In this document: piece after piece, positions 6,013-6,867 of the stretch | Numbering within the stretch: position 1 is the first letter of the stretch | How the letters are laid out: the number at the start of each line of letters is the position of its first letter | From: Thermoguttaceae bacterium | Lineage (GTDB): Bacteria; Planctomycetota; Planctomycetia; Pirellulales; Thermoguttaceae | Length of the DNA: 6,867 nt | Direction: 5' to 3' | Assembly (NCBI GenBank): GCA_024653385.1 | Contig: JANLFZ010000252.1 | Location: 1,897-8,763, forward strand | Translations under genes and position numbers: made by a program | The notes under the pieces: generated by a model | Told to the model about the DNA's origin: nothing | The model's database searches: none | The model's input: only the letters and a program-made list of their open reading frames with translations

Positions 6013-6867
6013 TCAGAATCGTCCCTCGATGCCCACCAGCGCCGTGAATCCCGGCTCCTTGATGAATCCGATCCGGCCGTTGCGGTCGATGAAGGCCAGG
6101 GAGCCGGGCTCCGCATACTCGCGGTCGAGCAGGTTTTCGAGATAGGCCGACAGGCGGACGTTCTTGTGCAAGCGGTAGTATCCGCGGATCGCGTGCGTCG
6201 CGAAGCCCGGCGAGGGGATCTCGGACAGGCTGTAGGCCACGTGGCTTCGGCGCGCGACCATGCGGGTGGACCACTCGAGAAGCCAGCGGTCGTCGGTGGC
6301 GGAAAGAAGTCGGACCCCGACGACGCCGTTGAGCGGATAGATGCCGGGAAGCCCCTCGGAGCCTCCCAAGCGGACCACATGCCCGTCGGGCGAGTACCAT
6401 GCTTCGTTCGCCACGAAGGCCACCGGGGCGTGGTTGGTGCCGCGCACGTAGGACATATTGCCGAACACCGCGAGCCGGTCGAGCAGCCGGGCCTCGGCGA
6501 CGAAATCCGCGCCGGCCAGACTGGCCCAATCCAGATTGACGTATTGGTAGCCGGCCAGGCAGGTATCGGCATTCTCGTTCAGCGTGCCCAGGTCGGCGCG
6601 CCACTGGGGCGGAAAGGCGTAGAAGTCGCGTCCCAGCTCGTGCGGGGCGGGGATGAAGTCGGGCGGGCAGGGGTCGATCGCCGCAGGCACCGGGAGGATG
6701 TAATCCTGAATCGCCGCGTAGAATCCCCGCAGCCCCCACGAAACCCGCTCCCGCCGGCAACTCAGGCCAAGGTCGAATTGGAGGTCCTGTTCGGGCGAGA
6801 GCGTCGAAAGCCCGTCGATGTAACTGTTGCCGAACCGCGCGACGAGCCGTTCACGCCCGTCGCGCGG
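6013..6867 (-). CDS. TonB-dependent outer-membrane receptor, C-terminal part
   Basis: The frame is open to the right window edge and gives 284 residues before the stop at 6013-6015. Counting from the edge, LSPEQDLQFDLGL (23-35) is the typical TonB-dependent receptor barrel motif in which PE is followed by a strand of alternating hydrophobic residues. NLLDREY at 245-251 is the conserved late-barrel motif, and the protein ends in a strand finishing GIEGRF, with the C-terminal Phe expected for recognition by the outer-membrane assembly machinery. Between these, alternating polar/apolar strands with aromatic residues fit a beta-barrel. The signal peptide, TonB box, plug and first strands lie outside the window. 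Such proteins import siderophores, cobalamin or other large substrates using TonB energy; the substrate cannot be told from this part. A GTG at 6690 is only an internal codon, since the receptor signature continues upstream of it. The gene converges on the GTPase/Hsp70 cassette and is probably unrelated to it. Confidence 0.87.
   Translation of the reverse strand, partial: PRDGRERLVARFGNSYIDGLSTLSPEQDLQFDLGLSCRRERVSWGLRGFYAAIQDYILPVPAAIDPCPPDFIPAPHELGRDFYAFPPQWRADLGTLNENADTCLAGYQYVNLDWASLAGADFVAEARLLDRLAVFGNMSYVRGTNHAPVAFVANEAWYSPDGHVVRLGGSEGLPGIYPLNGVVGVRLLSATDDRWLLEWSTRMVARRSHVAYSLSEIPSPGFATHAIRGYYRLHKNVRLSAYLENLLDREYAEPGSLAFIDRNGRIGFIKEPGFTALVGIEGRF

Noticed and set aside
5669..6145. 158-codon plus-strand frame
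   Set aside because: It is antisense to both the transposase-like remnant and the receptor 3' end, Arg/Pro-rich, with no domain and no ribosome site.
5954..6760. 268-codon minus-strand frame
   Set aside because: It is a shadow of the TonB-dependent receptor, whose own frame shows barrel motifs up to the window edge.

Overview
The window is GC-rich, densely coded and typical of a large free-living bacterial genome. The mix of genes (bacterial dynamin-like GTPases, a domain-swapped Hsp70 relative, parallel beta-helix repeats, a TonB-dependent receptor and an IS66-type remnant) fits a planctomycete or a similar diderm bacterium. No rRNA or tRNA is present to fix the taxonomy, so this is inference. 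The TonB-dependent receptor does imply an outer membrane.

Positions 3-5612, plus strand, hold three tightly packed co-directional genes that look like one operon. The first (3-1724, 5' end outside the window) is a dynamin-like GTPase with a hydrophobic hairpin and C-terminal coiled coils. The second (1744-3456) starts about 20 bases later. It is a dynamin-like GTPase with a complete P-loop, but it has an unusual G4 motif (HKWE) and no obvious membrane segment. The third (3504-5612) starts 47 bases later behind a good Shine-Dalgarno. It joins an Hsp70/actin-type ATPase domain to a right-handed parallel beta-helix in place of the usual substrate-binding domain. The beta-helix contains regular 23-residue coils with Asn and Cys ladders.

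Positions 5613-6012 separate this cassette from a convergent gene. The right part (about 5759-5987, minus strand) holds what I read as a frameshifted, internally deleted fragment of an IS66-type transposase N-terminus: a coiled coil, then, in another frame, a zinc-finger-like stretch with one Cys lost. The left part (5613-5758) has no convincing gene.

Positions 6013-6867, minus strand, encode the C-terminal 284 residues of a TonB-dependent outer-membrane receptor whose 5' end lies outside the window.

My reading is that the three plus-strand genes form a membrane-remodelling or membrane-stress module. In it, two unlike dynamin-like GTPases may act as a hetero-pair, and the Hsp70-like ATPase may use its beta-helix as the recognition or scaffold part. 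Linkage of paired dynamin-like proteins with Hsp70-family proteins is, as I recall, also seen in actinobacterial operons. The beta-helix fusion is the part that looks unusual.
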